Assembly (NCBI GenBank): GCA_022376515.1
Contig: WTXI01000024.1
Location: 1-64,000 of the forward strand
DNA: 64,000 nucleotides
Reading direction: 5' to 3'
Source of the DNA: Lactifluus volemus
Lineage: Eukaryota > Basidiomycota > Agaricomycetes > Russulales > Russulaceae
In this document: positions 1-10,703 of the stretch, one piece after another
Layout: every line of letters begins with the position of its first letter
Position numbering within the stretch: the first letter of the stretch is position 1
Made by a program: the position numbers and the translations under genes
Notes under the pieces: generated by a model
Told to the model about the DNA's origin: nothing
Database searches by the model: none
Seen by the model: only the letters and a program-made list of their open reading frames with translations

Positions 1-1299
1 CTATAATTGTCACACAACGGCGACACCGCTTTGGCGAAAAGACGACGAAGGCAAGACGGTTTGTAATGCGTGAGTGTCCCCGAGCCATCTAAATCTGGCT
101 TTTCTCATACGTGTCTTCCTTCCTTCGCGACGGCAGTTGCGGACTTTAGTAAGTCTCACAATGCTACTTCTCGAGCTGATCGCGAAATGTTCCAAGTTTC
201 AAATTGCATGGTTCCGCCCGTCCAATCTCGATGAAATCCGATGTAATTCGCAAGCGGCATGACGCCCGTCGTGTAGCGGCAGTGGCATTGGATGCGGCAG
301 ACCACCCCATCAGCAAGTCCCGGCGCATCTCGTCGTCCATCAATGTCGATGCGGATGATGGCTTTTCACCCACACTGGTTGCCGACTCTAACGCCAGTGC
401 GTCTCGATGTTGATTCTACTTCCGGCAATGACGGTAGTGGAGGCCGCTTTGGGTATATGCCACCGCGCAGTGAACTAATCGGCTCTTGGTGGACCGGTGC
501 ATGCAATTACCCATCGTTCAACTCGTCAAATTCCCGGGGCCATATCATCCCGATCTGCTGTCGCATCTGTACTCTACGGACTACGCCGGAGACACCTCCG
601 AAGGGAGAGGGGAGTTGAGGCGGTGTGCTAAACGTAGGCGGATGAGCAACGATTCCGCAACGGAACCACCGAGTTCAGCGGTTTCGTATTATTCGTTTGG
701 CGGACAACAGTGGCTTCTCGACTAGCAGCAGCGCGACATTTTGTTCGGGCTCTGCACGCAGCTTGATGGAGTTTTCCTTTTCTGATGACTGCAACCTTTC
801 GACTGGCGAAAAAAAAACACAATTATCATTTACCTGAATCGCAGCAGAAGGATCGAGTTTGTACTTGGAAAAATCGTATGCAATTCATGGATTTGATGGG
901 GCTTTGAACCCTCCGCTCAACATGGTAAATATGACGTCCATCTTTTTTTGGTTGTACAGTACCGTGACTTTGATATTACTACATCTCAATTGAAACTGCT
1001 ACTTCCCTCGTACAAAAAACGCCAGCCAGCCTGAGAGATGGCGTCATTGTTTGCCAGGTAGTTGCACGACCTTTAGTCGACGGCGATAGCCCCATGAAGG
1101 AGGAATAAATCATTGTATGCATCGTAAATGCCAAGTGCTGTGACTAGAGTGAGGTAGTGGATGATGCCGCGTACTATATTCAGATTACTAGGTCATCGAA
1201 GTGACGTCGTTGCGCTGGTCCGAAGAATGCTGAACTATAGACTCGTGACATGACCAAATCGTGACTGCAACCAGGTGCAAATGAAGAAAAAGGCTTGGA
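1..1299. other. No recognisable gene
   Basis: Both strands hold only short, mutually overlapping ORFs with no domain I recognise and no convincing exon chain. The stretch is AT-richer than the host genes further right and shows no long repeat. It may be intergenic or old, decayed repeat sequence. Confidence 0.5.
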
Positions 1300-1760
1300 T
1301 TACATACAACTTGGCGCAGTTGAACGGAGATCAGGAAACACCTCGATCACGTGAACTTGGCCTGACGTGATTGGACAGAAGATGAATTCGCGCGCGCCCA
1401 CGTCACCACCGACGTGGAGAACCTTCAATACACATCCATCTATATCGACCTGAAAGTTTGTATCTGGAATGATTTTGGTGGTCGCCCGTTTGTAGCCGAG
1501 CACGGCCCTCGGCAGTCTGTCGATACGCACGGGCGAGGGTACACTGAATAAACGCCAATTCACGTCATTATCACCCACCTTACGAGGGAAAAGGTATACC
1601 TGGCTACCGAGAGGTGAGCGAAGCGCAACCGGACACCAACTCCACCACCAAGGACGGCATATATTCCCTCTTGGAACGAATTAATATGAACAAGTTGGAT
1701 GACCGCGGACATGGTCAAGGACGTCCTCCACGAAGGAAACACGTTGAAAACCTTATTCAT
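1300..1760 (-). CDS. Hypothetical two-exon ORF
   Basis: I do not recognise this product. Exon 1 (1760-1579) and exon 2 (1516-1300) join in frame across a 62-nt GT-AG intron (1578-1517), giving about 132 residues. The best-looking part is in exon 2: LGYKRATTKIIPD, then FQVDIDGCVLKVLHVGGDVG and FIFCPITSGQVHVIEV, an alternating hydrophobic pattern that suggests a small beta-rich domain. No signal peptide, membrane segment or zinc motif is seen. The ATG at 1760 is simply the first in frame, and the true 5' end could lie further right. A decayed fragment of a larger gene is equally possible. Confidence 0.35.
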
Positions 1761-2705
1761 GGCGAGGAGTACGGGATAGTTCTAGTGGGAGCCGCAGGCC
1801 GCAGTAGTCCACTGGTGCTGTAGTCACGGATCAGTGAGACTTCACGCCGAACATGTATGTCACCCACGTTGTCATTGTCAGATCGTATGCAACAAAGCTG
1901 AAATTTGCTCAACCAAATTCTGACCGCCGCATGGTACGTCCCATTTCCAATGTCACAGCAAGTTTTCTTCTCATTTGGTACTGTTTCCATACATACCCTA
2001 TATATTCGTTTGAATCTTTTTCTCCCATCTTCGCGGCTCCACCATTGACTCAGTAGGTTGCCTTATTTTGTCTTCCAATACCCCGGTGAGCCTTGCGGCA
2101 CTGGGGTATCCTTTATTAAGATGCAGTTCGAAATAATGTGTACACCTCATGTATATACCCATGCCCCACACGAAATTCAAACCTTTTGTGCTTCTTGGGG
2201 CCACGCCTATGGACTTGTGCGGACTTGTGAGGCTCCGCTGAAGAAAGTAGTTCAAGTGTTAACAACACTATGACCCTAGGCTCGAGATGAAGGCCTGGTT
2301 GGAAGGTGAATAATGAAACTCACTCTCACATGCTCAGGTCTGCCCACTGTTGCTTCGGAATGTTTCAGAGTCTCCGTGACGAGGGTTTTTTGAATCGCGC
2401 AGTTGCACACATTCTACTTGAAAGAGTGAGTAAAAGAGGAAGGAAGGGAAACGGTGGCCAGAGGACAATGGTGACCGTGATAGGAAATATGGTAGACGCA
2501 ACAAAGAGAGAAAGCACCCGTGGTGCGGGGCTGTCGCTTTAGGCCGCAGCGCAGCACGTTTCGGCGCAACCCGTCATTATGTAATGTCCTTCCTGATATA
2601 GACACGATAACATGTTTGCCTCAAGGCATCGATGAATCAACCTGTCACTCAGTTCTCCGTCAAACATTCACCATTACTACACCCCAGGTCCTCAAATCTC
2701 CAGAA
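1761..2705. other. Intergenic, no gene seen
   Basis: No supported coding exon on either strand. The right end is presumably the promoter of the NLR-like gene that begins at the ATG at 2706. Confidence 0.4.
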
Positions 2706-5700
2706 TGTCAAACATCAGCCGCTCTCAGGTCAGTGAAATTCAACTGAGCTCAACCCGACTCCAGGTGACCAGTACGTATTTTTATGACTGTGCTCTGATA
2801 TATACTAAATCGCTTGCCCTTGCCAGTCCTTAGAGTGCACAATCTTCCCCGTCTCAAGACCTTCCTTGGCAAGAAAAGGAGCTTTTACGCTACATTTACA
2901 GACGGCGACAGGATATGGCAGACACGATCTGTGCGGAGCGTGGCCCAGCGCGTAGAATGGAACGAGACCATCAACACATGTGGGAAATGTCGTATCTTCA
3001 TTCTTGCTAACATCTGACTCTCCTACAGTACTGTACAACCACAATCTCGTGTTACGATATGCCTTTATGCGAAAAGGACCACACGGAAAAGACATCCTTG
3101 TTGGACGTCAGGAGATAGCCTGCGAATCCCAACGCGGTTCGTTTCTTATTTCAAAAATATACCCATGTGTCTGGCTGAGCATCCTACATATAGAACTTGA
3201 TGTTATTTTCGACAATCCTGACGGACATCCGACGGAACTCGTTACACCTTCCTTAAGCATCATCGTATCAGCAATCGGGAGTTCATCTATGACGGCGGTA
3301 GTCAATTCTCCAATCCTTACTAGCACACCGGTCGATCCGGGAAATCGTTTCGCTGAAGGAGGTGCTGCGCATCCTACTGTTCAAACCGACAATGAACCCA
3401 TGCAACACGCCGCAGATCCCACTCTCCTATCCCAAACGAGTAACCTTCCCATCGAGGGCGGTCCCTCTGTGGGAGCAGTACCAGACAGCCAGACGGATAT
3501 GTCAAATACGCTCGATGGCGCTGATAAGGCATTGAAATGATGAAGACGTGGGGTAATGCTGTTGAAAAGGTCAAGTTTGTAATGGACGCCGGTCGGTCCA
3601 GTGGCAGAGGTATCTTTTAAAAGCACTTATCCTGTTCTGAGCTAACTGCACTCATCAGCTGAGCCCTTATGCGAAGATGGCGTGGGGTCTGCTCTCATTT
3701 ATCCCTCAAGTGCGTCTCCTTTCCCATTCGGAGAATATGGTGCATCCATTCACCTCGCTATCAGACTTTACTACAGCAGGTCGCGCGTGATGACAATGTC
3801 AGAACACTACTTGAGGCAATACGGGACGCATTTGAGTTTGCCAAGGAAGCGGCTATTTTGAGAATATCCAGCCGGGATCCATGCAAGTAAAAATCCTCGA
3901 TGAGATGCTGCAGTGCGTCGCCAAATCAGCCGAATTCGTCAAGTCGTATGCGGAGGATGTGCAAATCGGTACGTCGTCTTGAACCTCTGTCGTTGCTCGA
4001 TATGAACATGTGACTTTTAGGAAAGCGGGCTTTGAAGAATATGGTCGGCAAAGTTGACGGAAAAGTCGAAGAGTACCGCGCCACTCTTGTTCGACTTCGA
4101 GAAACGTTCCTCGCTTATGCTGTTCTCAACACTCAGGCTACGGTCCTTCAGATGCGGGACGATAAGTCGAATCAAGCATTAGATGCTGGTGCGCGATTCA
4201 GACAGCTCAAGACCGGATCGTTGAACTGACGATCAATACACAGAATTAGACAGAAAATCGGAGAATTACCCTATAGGGAGGCTGGCAATACGGCGACGAG
4301 AAGCGATGTCTTCCAGGCACGCGTGAAGACTTTTTACACTTCATCGTCAAGTGGGTCGAGAATCCCAAATCTGAACGTGCGCTCGTTCTTCTCGGCCAAG
4401 CGGGAACCGGAAAATCATCGATTGCACATGAGGTTGCACGTCGTTTCGAAGGCAAATGTCTCGGCTCATACTCCGCCTTTTTGCGCAAGGAACAGTCCAA
4501 AGATGAGGCTTACATGCTCTTCACGACAATCGCTCGCGATCTCTCCGATCGCATTCCTGAGTACAAACACACCCTTGGGGAGATCATCAAGGATAATTCC
4601 TCTCTTCGTGGTACCCGAGACTATCGTACACTTTTCGAAAACCTGCTCGTGGAACCGCTCAAGAACCTGCCACTTCCTGGTCCAATTCTTATAGTTATCG
4701 ATGCCCTGGATGAGAGTGGGGACGCAATCGGCAAAAATGGATTACATTCATTTCTCGCCGAGCACCTCATCGAGCTTCCATCCGAATTCCGGATACTCGT
4801 CACCATCCAGGCCTGAAAATGGCATCGAGCCTGCGTTTTGTGAAAGCTTCGTCCATTGATACTCTTTACATGGATGATGCCGAACTGTCTCTCAAGACAG
4901 AGCAAGATATTGGGCTGTACCTTCAGAAGGAGCTCCTCCCGATGTATTCGAAAGCGATGGGGTCAAACTAGCAAAAGCGGCAGAGTGCCTGTTTCAATGG
5001 GCAGCTGTTGCATCCGGGTTCATAAATAGCCCTCCTGCTAGCTTTGGGTTTAGCAAGAAAAAGTGTGTTCAACGCTTGTTGGGACACTCCCTCGATCGCA
5101 GTGGACAAGCTCCGTTGGACAAGTTATATGAAGAAGTTCTGGAAGCGTACTTCAAACCGGATGAAGCACAGATTCTATTTCGGTCTGTCATGGGACAGAT
5201 TTTCGCTGCGATCGAACCGCTCTCGATCGATTCTTTGATTGCTCTGCGAAGGCATGCCTCAATTGAGGAACCCGAGGATCCTGATTCAGCTGTACAAATG
5301 CTCGTCACCTCGGCCCGCTGCTGAGTAATGTGACTTCATCTGACCATACGCGTCCCATCATTGCTCTCCATACATCATTCCGTGACTTCTGACGAGCAAG
5401 AAGGGAGGTGTGTTTTCCGTGGACCTTCAGGACTCGCACCGTCAGTTGGCACATTCCTGCCTTGCTTCGATGCTCGACAAACTGGAGTTCAACATTTGCA
5501 AACTGGAGTCATCATATCTTGCCAATAGCGACGTTCCAGATCTTGAATCTCGAATTATGAGATACATCCCACCTGCGTTATCGTATGCCTGCCATTTCTG
5601 GGGCGATCACTTGGATCATCTTACTTTCCGATGACGATCTCTTCGTGAAAGTTCGATCGTTGCTCGAGACAAAGTTACTATTTTGGCTGGAAGTGCTTAG

Positions 5701-7279
5701 CATCAAGAGCAGTGTGCCCCTTGCTTTACGGCAATGTCGTTCCTGTCGACGTGGTTGCAGCAGGAGGTAGGTTTCCTCACAATTCAGTATGACATGCGGT
5801 GACTTTTGGGTAAAAATCATAATAGGGTTCGCAAACGGAGGTGAAGAATTTGTTGGGATTGAATGATGCGTCGAGATTTGTGCGGTATTTCGGAATGACG
5901 ATGGCAAGGAGCACTCCGCATATCTATGTCTCGGCGCTCCCATTCACACCCAGCTCTTCCCACATCTTCAATCGATACATTCGAAATTCCCTTATACATT
6001 GACTTTGGAGCGTGGGCAGTTGTCTCACTGGCCGGCATGGAAATGGATTCAAGCACATGATGGGTCATTCTGTTGCTTTCTCCCCAGAGGGCAGCGCGTC
6101 GCATCGGCCTCGACGATAAACGATTCGGGTGTGGGATGCCACAACGGGACAGATGGTAGCGGGCCCGTTTACTGGACACACCATTCGGTCAATTCTGTTG
6201 CATTCTCGCCAGGGACTGCGCATCGCATCGGCCTCGATAAAACGATTCGGGTGTGGGATGCCACAACGGGACAGATGGTAGCGGGCCCGTTTACTGGACA
6301 CACCGATTCGGTCAATTCTGTTGCATTCTCGCCAGACGGACTGCGCATCGCATCGGCCTCGACGATAAACGATTCGGGTGTGGGATGCCACAACGGGACA
6401 GACAGTAGCGGGCCCGTTTACTGGACACACCATTGGTCAATTCTGTTGCATTCTCGCCAGACGGACTGCGCATCGCATCGGCCTCGACGATAAACGATTC
6501 GGGTGTGGGATGCCACAACGGGACAGATGGTAGCGGGCCCGTTTACTGGACACACCATTGGTCAATTCTGTTGCATTCTCGCCAGACGGACTGCGCATCG
6601 CATCGGCCTCGTCGATAAACGATTCGGGTGTGGGATGCCACAACGGGACAGATGGTAGCGGGCCCGTTTACTGGACACACCATTGGTCAATTCTGTTGCA
6701 TTCTCGCCAGACGGACTGCGCATCGCATCGGCCTCGTACGATAAACGATTCGGGTGTGGGATGCCACAACGGACAGATGGTAGCGGGCCCGTTTACTGGA
6801 CACACCATTGGTCAATTCTGTTGCATTCTCGCCAGACGGACTGCGCATCGCATCGGCCTCGACGATACGATTCGGGTGTGGGATGCCACAAGGGACAGAT
6901 GGTAGCGGGCCCGTTTACTGGACACACCAATTCGGTCAATTCTGTTGCATTCTCGCCAGACGGACTGCGCATCGCATCGGCCTCGACGATGAAACGATTC
7001 GGGTGTGGGATGCCACAACGGGACAGATGGTAGCGGGCCCGTTTACTGGACACACCAATTCGGTCAATTCTGTTGCATTCTCGCCAGACGGACTGCGCAT
7101 CGCATCGGCCTCGACGATGAAACGATTCGGGTGTGGGATGCCACAACGGGACAGATGGTAGCGGGCCCGTTTACTGGACACACCAATCGGTCAATTCTGT
7201 TGCATTCTCGCCAGACGGACTGCGCATCGCATCGGCCTCGCACGATAAACGATTCGGGTGTGGGATGCCACAACGGGGA
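2706..7279 (+). pseudogene. Broken NOD-like receptor (C2-like / NACHT / WD40)
   Basis: Fungal NLRs of this layout are cytosolic STAND NTPases used in non-self recognition. From ATG 2706, an exon joins across an intron (2778-2827) to a C2-like region (VLRVHNLPRLKTFLGKKRSF). A conserved helical linker follows (TWGNAVEKVKFVMD at 3.55 kb; ARDDNVRTLLEAIRDAFEFA at 3.8 kb; ALKNMVGKVDGKVEEYRA at 4.05 kb). The NACHT module has Walker A GQAGTGKSS (about 4.4 kb) and Walker B ILIVIDALDE (about 4.7 kb), then NACHT-associated helices (5.0-5.8 kb) and a WD40 tract (6.07-7.28 kb). The frame is broken many times: near 3.09 kb (an A run), 3.54 kb, 3.8-3.9 kb, 4.8 kb, 5.3 kb and in nearly every WD unit. The tract stops abruptly at a retroelement-like insert. 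The family assignment is firm; whether the breaks are real or partly assembly errors is open. Confidence 0.85.
6068..7279 (+). repeat. About ten near-identical WD40-coding tandem units
   Basis: Units begin at about 6068, 6193, 6316, 6441, 6566, 6691, 6816, 6940, 7068 and 7195. An intact unit would encode 43 residues (129 nt), with VNSVAFSPDGLRIASAS then TIRVWDATTGQMVAGPFTGH. Observed spacings are 123-128 nt because each copy lacks one to several bases, mostly at the ggacgat/aaaacg stretch or at the accaattcggtc junction. Apart from these gaps the copies are almost identical in DNA, as expected of recently exchanged WD40 repeats in fungal NLRs. The last unit is cut at 7279. Confidence 0.9.
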
Positions 7280-8781
7280 CATTCCTTCTTGGTTCTTACC
7301 ACCATCATCGTTGTTTTTCCACGATGCCTTACCCCCCCGTCCTCTGCAAAGAAGACTATCTACAAGCTCACACAGACGCCGAGTCTGGCGTTCCAGGTGC
7401 CGGGAAGCCCTGGAGACCGCTCGTGCGGTCCTGAAGAACGTGCCCTACGGGGACGAAGCTGCAGGGAGGCTGCCCTCAAAGCGGCCCTCCTAGCGGCCAC
7501 GTCAGCACCTTCCCCTCCCTCCCTGCCCCCCCTTCCCCCGCCCCGGCTACCGCAACCCCTCGGAAGCGACATCCCGGTTGGCTCGGTTGTTGGCGGTGGC
7601 CAGTGTTCCCCCTCCCTCTCTCTCAGAGGCCCCTCCCCTGTCCCTACCGGTCAGCAGGATGAGTCTGGCCCTTCTAATTCCCACGAATTTTACCCTCCTC
7701 GGGTTTTTACTGGGACCCCCATTTCTCAGCCCACTTCAACGCCCGCCATGGATACTTTGGACGGCGGGGCAGAGCCCCTTCCCTCGACTCGCTACTTTCC
7801 CCCGGGCAAGCGGCTTGCCAAGAAGAAGGCACTTACTGTGGATGCAGAGCTCTCAATTTTCGACATCTACAACATCTTCCGTCGTCGCTGGTTCCTTTCC
7901 GTGGACCACCTCAAGGCGAACGCCCTCTCGGCTCAAAAGGCCGAGGACGGAAAAATTTCCTGGGTGGAGTTTACTCCCCAGTTCCACGCTCACCTGGTCA
8001 AGTGCGCTGTTGCGCTTGTGCCTCGCCCCATCAAAAAGGTGAAACAGGTGATGTTTGGGTTTATCTTAGAGCTTCTCAACGGCGAAGGCCCAACGGCCTT
8101 CTTCGATCTCACCAAAGGGCAACGGCATCAAACCCGGGCCCAGAAGGAGAAGAAGCGACTTGCACGGAAAAGGAATCGCGCATCGAGGCGAGAACGCCGG
8201 AAGACCGCGGAAGAAGCAGTCGAAGGCCGACCACAACGGCAATGCCAGCAGTGCGGACGCAAGTTCGCCTCGCGCAAAGCCGCGAAGAGACACCGATGCC
8301 CCTTGTCCAAAGAGGCGAGCGGGAAGGGTGGGGATGGGAAGGGCAAAGGTAAAGCTGATGCCCCCCCAAAACTGAACAAGCCGGTCCCCAACACCACTAC
8401 CGCACCCTCTGCCTCCCTCACTCCCTCAGCCACTACGGCTCTGCAAGCTGCGAAGACGTCGAAGCCAAAAGCGCCCCCGAAAAAGAAGAAGCCGAAGGCT
8501 GCCCCAAAAGCGCCTGAGGCCCCCTCCAGTGCTATAAGAGCGGCTTTTAGTCGACCCCCTGTACACACGATGGCCGGAGAGCTTGCTTCTGACCAGCCCT
8601 ACGAGAGTACCGCGGACAGGCGTTCGGAGCGGTTGAATACTGCGAAGAAGCGCCAGACGCGCCGCGGGCTGTTGGACACTTTACGTGACAAGTGATTAGT
8701 CTTAGGTAGTAGTTCTGTTAGGACTTTGACACGGTATAGCGGGCGCTCCCCGGAAATCCATCTAGTTAATAGAAAATGCTT

Positions 8782-8814
<33 letters not shown>
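7280..8814 (+). mobile_element. Poly(A)-tailed LINE-like or retrocopy insertion
   Basis: The block starts where the WD40 repeat stops (after cacaacgggg) and ends in an uninterrupted run of about 32 A residues (8783-8814). It is much more GC-rich and proline-rich in coding than its flanks and holds one long ORF ending at 8695, about 90 nt before the tail. A 3' poly(A) run with a truncated 5' end is typical of target-primed reverse transcription. I could not find a target-site duplication, and no reverse transcriptase is present. It may be a 5'-truncated LINE, an ORF-only derivative, or a processed retrocopy. Confidence 0.55.
7748..8695 (+). CDS. C2H2 zinc-finger ORF of the poly(A)-tailed insert
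   Basis: The frame is open from inside the last WD40 units to the stop at 8695. The first ATG belonging to the insert itself is at 7748, giving about 315 residues. A compact, hydrophobic, possibly folded segment (LSIFDIYNIFRRRWFLSVDH ... FHAHLVKCAVALVPRPIKKV) is followed by a very basic stretch (QKEKKRLARKRNRASRRERR) and one C2H2-type motif, CQQCGRKFASRKAAKRHRC, where the last ligand is Cys rather than His. The C-terminal part is low complexity, rich in Lys, Ala and Pro. This suggests nucleic-acid binding, as in a retroelement ORF1/gag, but I recognise no family. An Ala/Arg-rich stretch upstream (7380-7500) looks frameshifted, so the original protein may have started near ATG 7324. Confidence 0.5.
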   Translation: MDTLDGGAEPLPSTRYFPPGKRLAKKKALTVDAELSIFDIYNIFRRRWFLSVDHLKANALSAQKAEDGKISWVEFTPQFHAHLVKCAVALVPRPIKKVKQVMFGFILELLNGEGPTAFFDLTKGQRHQTRAQKEKKRLARKRNRASRRERRKTAEEAVEGRPQRQCQQCGRKFASRKAAKRHRCPLSKEASGKGGDGKGKGKADAPPKLNKPVPNTTTAPSASLTPSATTALQAAKTSKPKAPPKKKKPKAAPKAPEAPSSAIRAAFSRPPVHTMAGELASDQPYESTADRRSERLNTAKKRQTRRGLLDTLRDK

Positions 8815-8815
<1 letters not shown>

Positions 8816-9832
8816 AAACGCTGCTGGCCGAATCTCTGTGAGGGGAGTTGGTCCGAAAGACAACACGCCGCTGCGAAATAGCAGGCATGCTGTTGTGCCT
8901 CTTGAGGGCAGGAGGCATCGAATGGCCCTGCGAGCGACCTTTCGTACTCGTGTCGCGCGGCACTCGTTCTTCAGAGCCTTGCCCACCGTTTAGCAAAACT
9001 ATCAGTGATGTCAAGAAGACATACCTGATTCCCTATTACGGTCATTCTCCAAGTTGTTGAGTGCTATGACAATAGCAGGCCAATCCATCTCCCGGTCCAA
9101 AGATGCGAAGGAGTCATCAGGGTTGAAAGGCGAGTTCGCTGAGTTGTCTTGGAATAAAAAGTGGGAACTACCGGGTTGTGTTGCAAAAAAAGAGGCACCG
9201 TTGGAGTAACGATGGCCCTGTTGAACTTCAGTGGCCTCTGCTGGCAGCTTAGAGACCTCGCGATAATGTTGCGAATGGCTCCAATGGGGCTGGGCAATGT
9301 CTTGCAGGAAGGTATGAAGAATTCGCTCTAAAGGTGCTTGGAGATTTGCTCCATGATTCATGACCTCGCGCGGTGGAAGGTATCCATCAATGAGAGTGTT
9401 CTCTTTCTCTTGGTTGGGAGGAAGGAAACCCGGAGCGTGGAGGAACAGAGAAAACCCACCATCGATTCGATCAAGCATAGTAATCTGTCCGAAAAAGGGG
9501 AAAGTCAGGGGCGATGTAGCCTAATATGTGTAGTGGCGTACGCTATCGATGGTATCCTTCAACGTGGAACGAACAACGTCAGCCTGGGAGTTTACAGCCC
9601 CAGGCTTTATCATCCTTGTCTCTTTCCACAGCTCCAGGTAGTTGAGATGCAACCCTCCCTTATTGACGGCCTCGCTGTGACAATCGTCCGCATGGCAGCC
9701 AGCGCGGACTTCCACCCTGGCCGCGGTTTCCGCCCTAACTGCAGCTTCGGTTGTAGGCGGCAGTACATCGGAACGACTTCGGATGTTGGCCTCAAATGTG
9801 GATGGAGTATATCGCTTATGGGGGGTTGTCAT
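8815..9832 (-). pseudogene. Hypothetical gene cut off at its 3' end by the insert
   Basis: Three exons join in frame on the minus strand: 9832-9542, 9484-9025 and 8977 leftward. The introns are 57 nt (9541-9485) and 47 nt (9024-8978, with gtatgt donor and a ctaaac branch-like site). The product begins MTTPHKRYTPSTFEANIRSR and continues through Ser/Asn-rich, probably disordered sequence (SANSPFNPDDSFASLDREMD) to SQRRVVFRTNSPHRDSASS, where it runs straight into the poly(T) complement of the insert. The C-terminus is therefore missing and does not reappear beyond the insert. I do not recognise a domain. Confidence 0.45.
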
Positions 9833-10703
9833 TGAGAGAGTTGGTTGGTGGTAATGAACGACGGTAAGTTGAACTGTCAGTTCCGTGTCAATCCCTACTT
9901 ATCTCCACTCGATTCCCGCCTGTAATCGCGCCTCTCGAATACCCCGCTATTCACATACTAACATGATATGGTGCTGTCAGTGTGTATGGGAACTAAGTAC
10001 TACGTTTGTAGAGGCAACTGTGCCTTTCACAGATTGTTAGCATGATCTGTACATATCTCCAAATTGGACTGGTACTGCAGCGTTATCATGATGGCTATAA
10101 CATATATCACACATAACCAACCCTGACAGTTCGACAGTTTGTTTTCTCTTAGTCTCTTAGATATGCAGATAGTTGTTATTTATGCATGTAACTTGGTAGT
10201 TTGAACAATTCCAATTGCCATGGACTTTGTGATATACTCTGATCATGATATTGATCTAGTATGAACTATGTGATCACAGATCATTTACTACACATCAATC
10301 TAGTTACCCAGCTGAGTCCCATAAGCATCTTGTTATCCAAGTCTCAGAGAGCAGTGTAGACATAGTTATTTGATATATGTGCTCAGCTGTTGTTATTGAA
10401 ATGGACAGTGCTAACCAAGGTGCAAGGTGTTAACTCGAAATGCTCTGAGTGGTCTACAGTTCACATCGTAACACAGTAACCGGGATACAGTCACAACCAG
10501 TATGTACTTCCCCTCCGCGCCCCTTTCTATCCCACTACGCTGCATTGGTTTTTGTATTTCCCTGTATGCTTTTCACGCCATCTCTTATTTTTATTGTATC
10601 AGTTACATTCTATTATATTTCACCAAATGTTCACAATGTACTGTTGCTCACAGCAATCAGGCTGTTCAGTTGATAGTGTCCTCGAATTCGCGTTACTGTC
10701 CTA
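9833..10703. other. AT-rich flank between a broken gene and the KDZ element
   Basis: No coding exon is supported. The right part is 3' flank of the KDZ transposase. At 10218-10233 lies ccatggactttgtgat, close to the reverse complement of the subterminal repeat found beyond the other end of that gene, so the left end of the transposon may lie near 10.2 kb. No perfect terminal inverted repeat was identified. Confidence 0.4.

Noticed and set aside
6068..7279. Regular repeats resembling a CRISPR array
   Set aside because: There are no spacers; the units are contiguous, about 125 bp long and encode WD40 blades in a eukaryotic genome.
8128..8568. A 146-codon minus-strand ORF in the LINE-like insert
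   Set aside because: It is the low-complexity shadow (Phe/Ala/Gly-rich) of the Lys/Pro-rich plus-strand protein.
7133..8695. A 520-codon ORF that would fuse WD40 repeats to the C2H2 protein
   Set aside because: The WD40 part is read in the wrong frame (DKRFGCGMPQR instead of TIRVWDATTG), so the fusion is accidental read-through into the insert.
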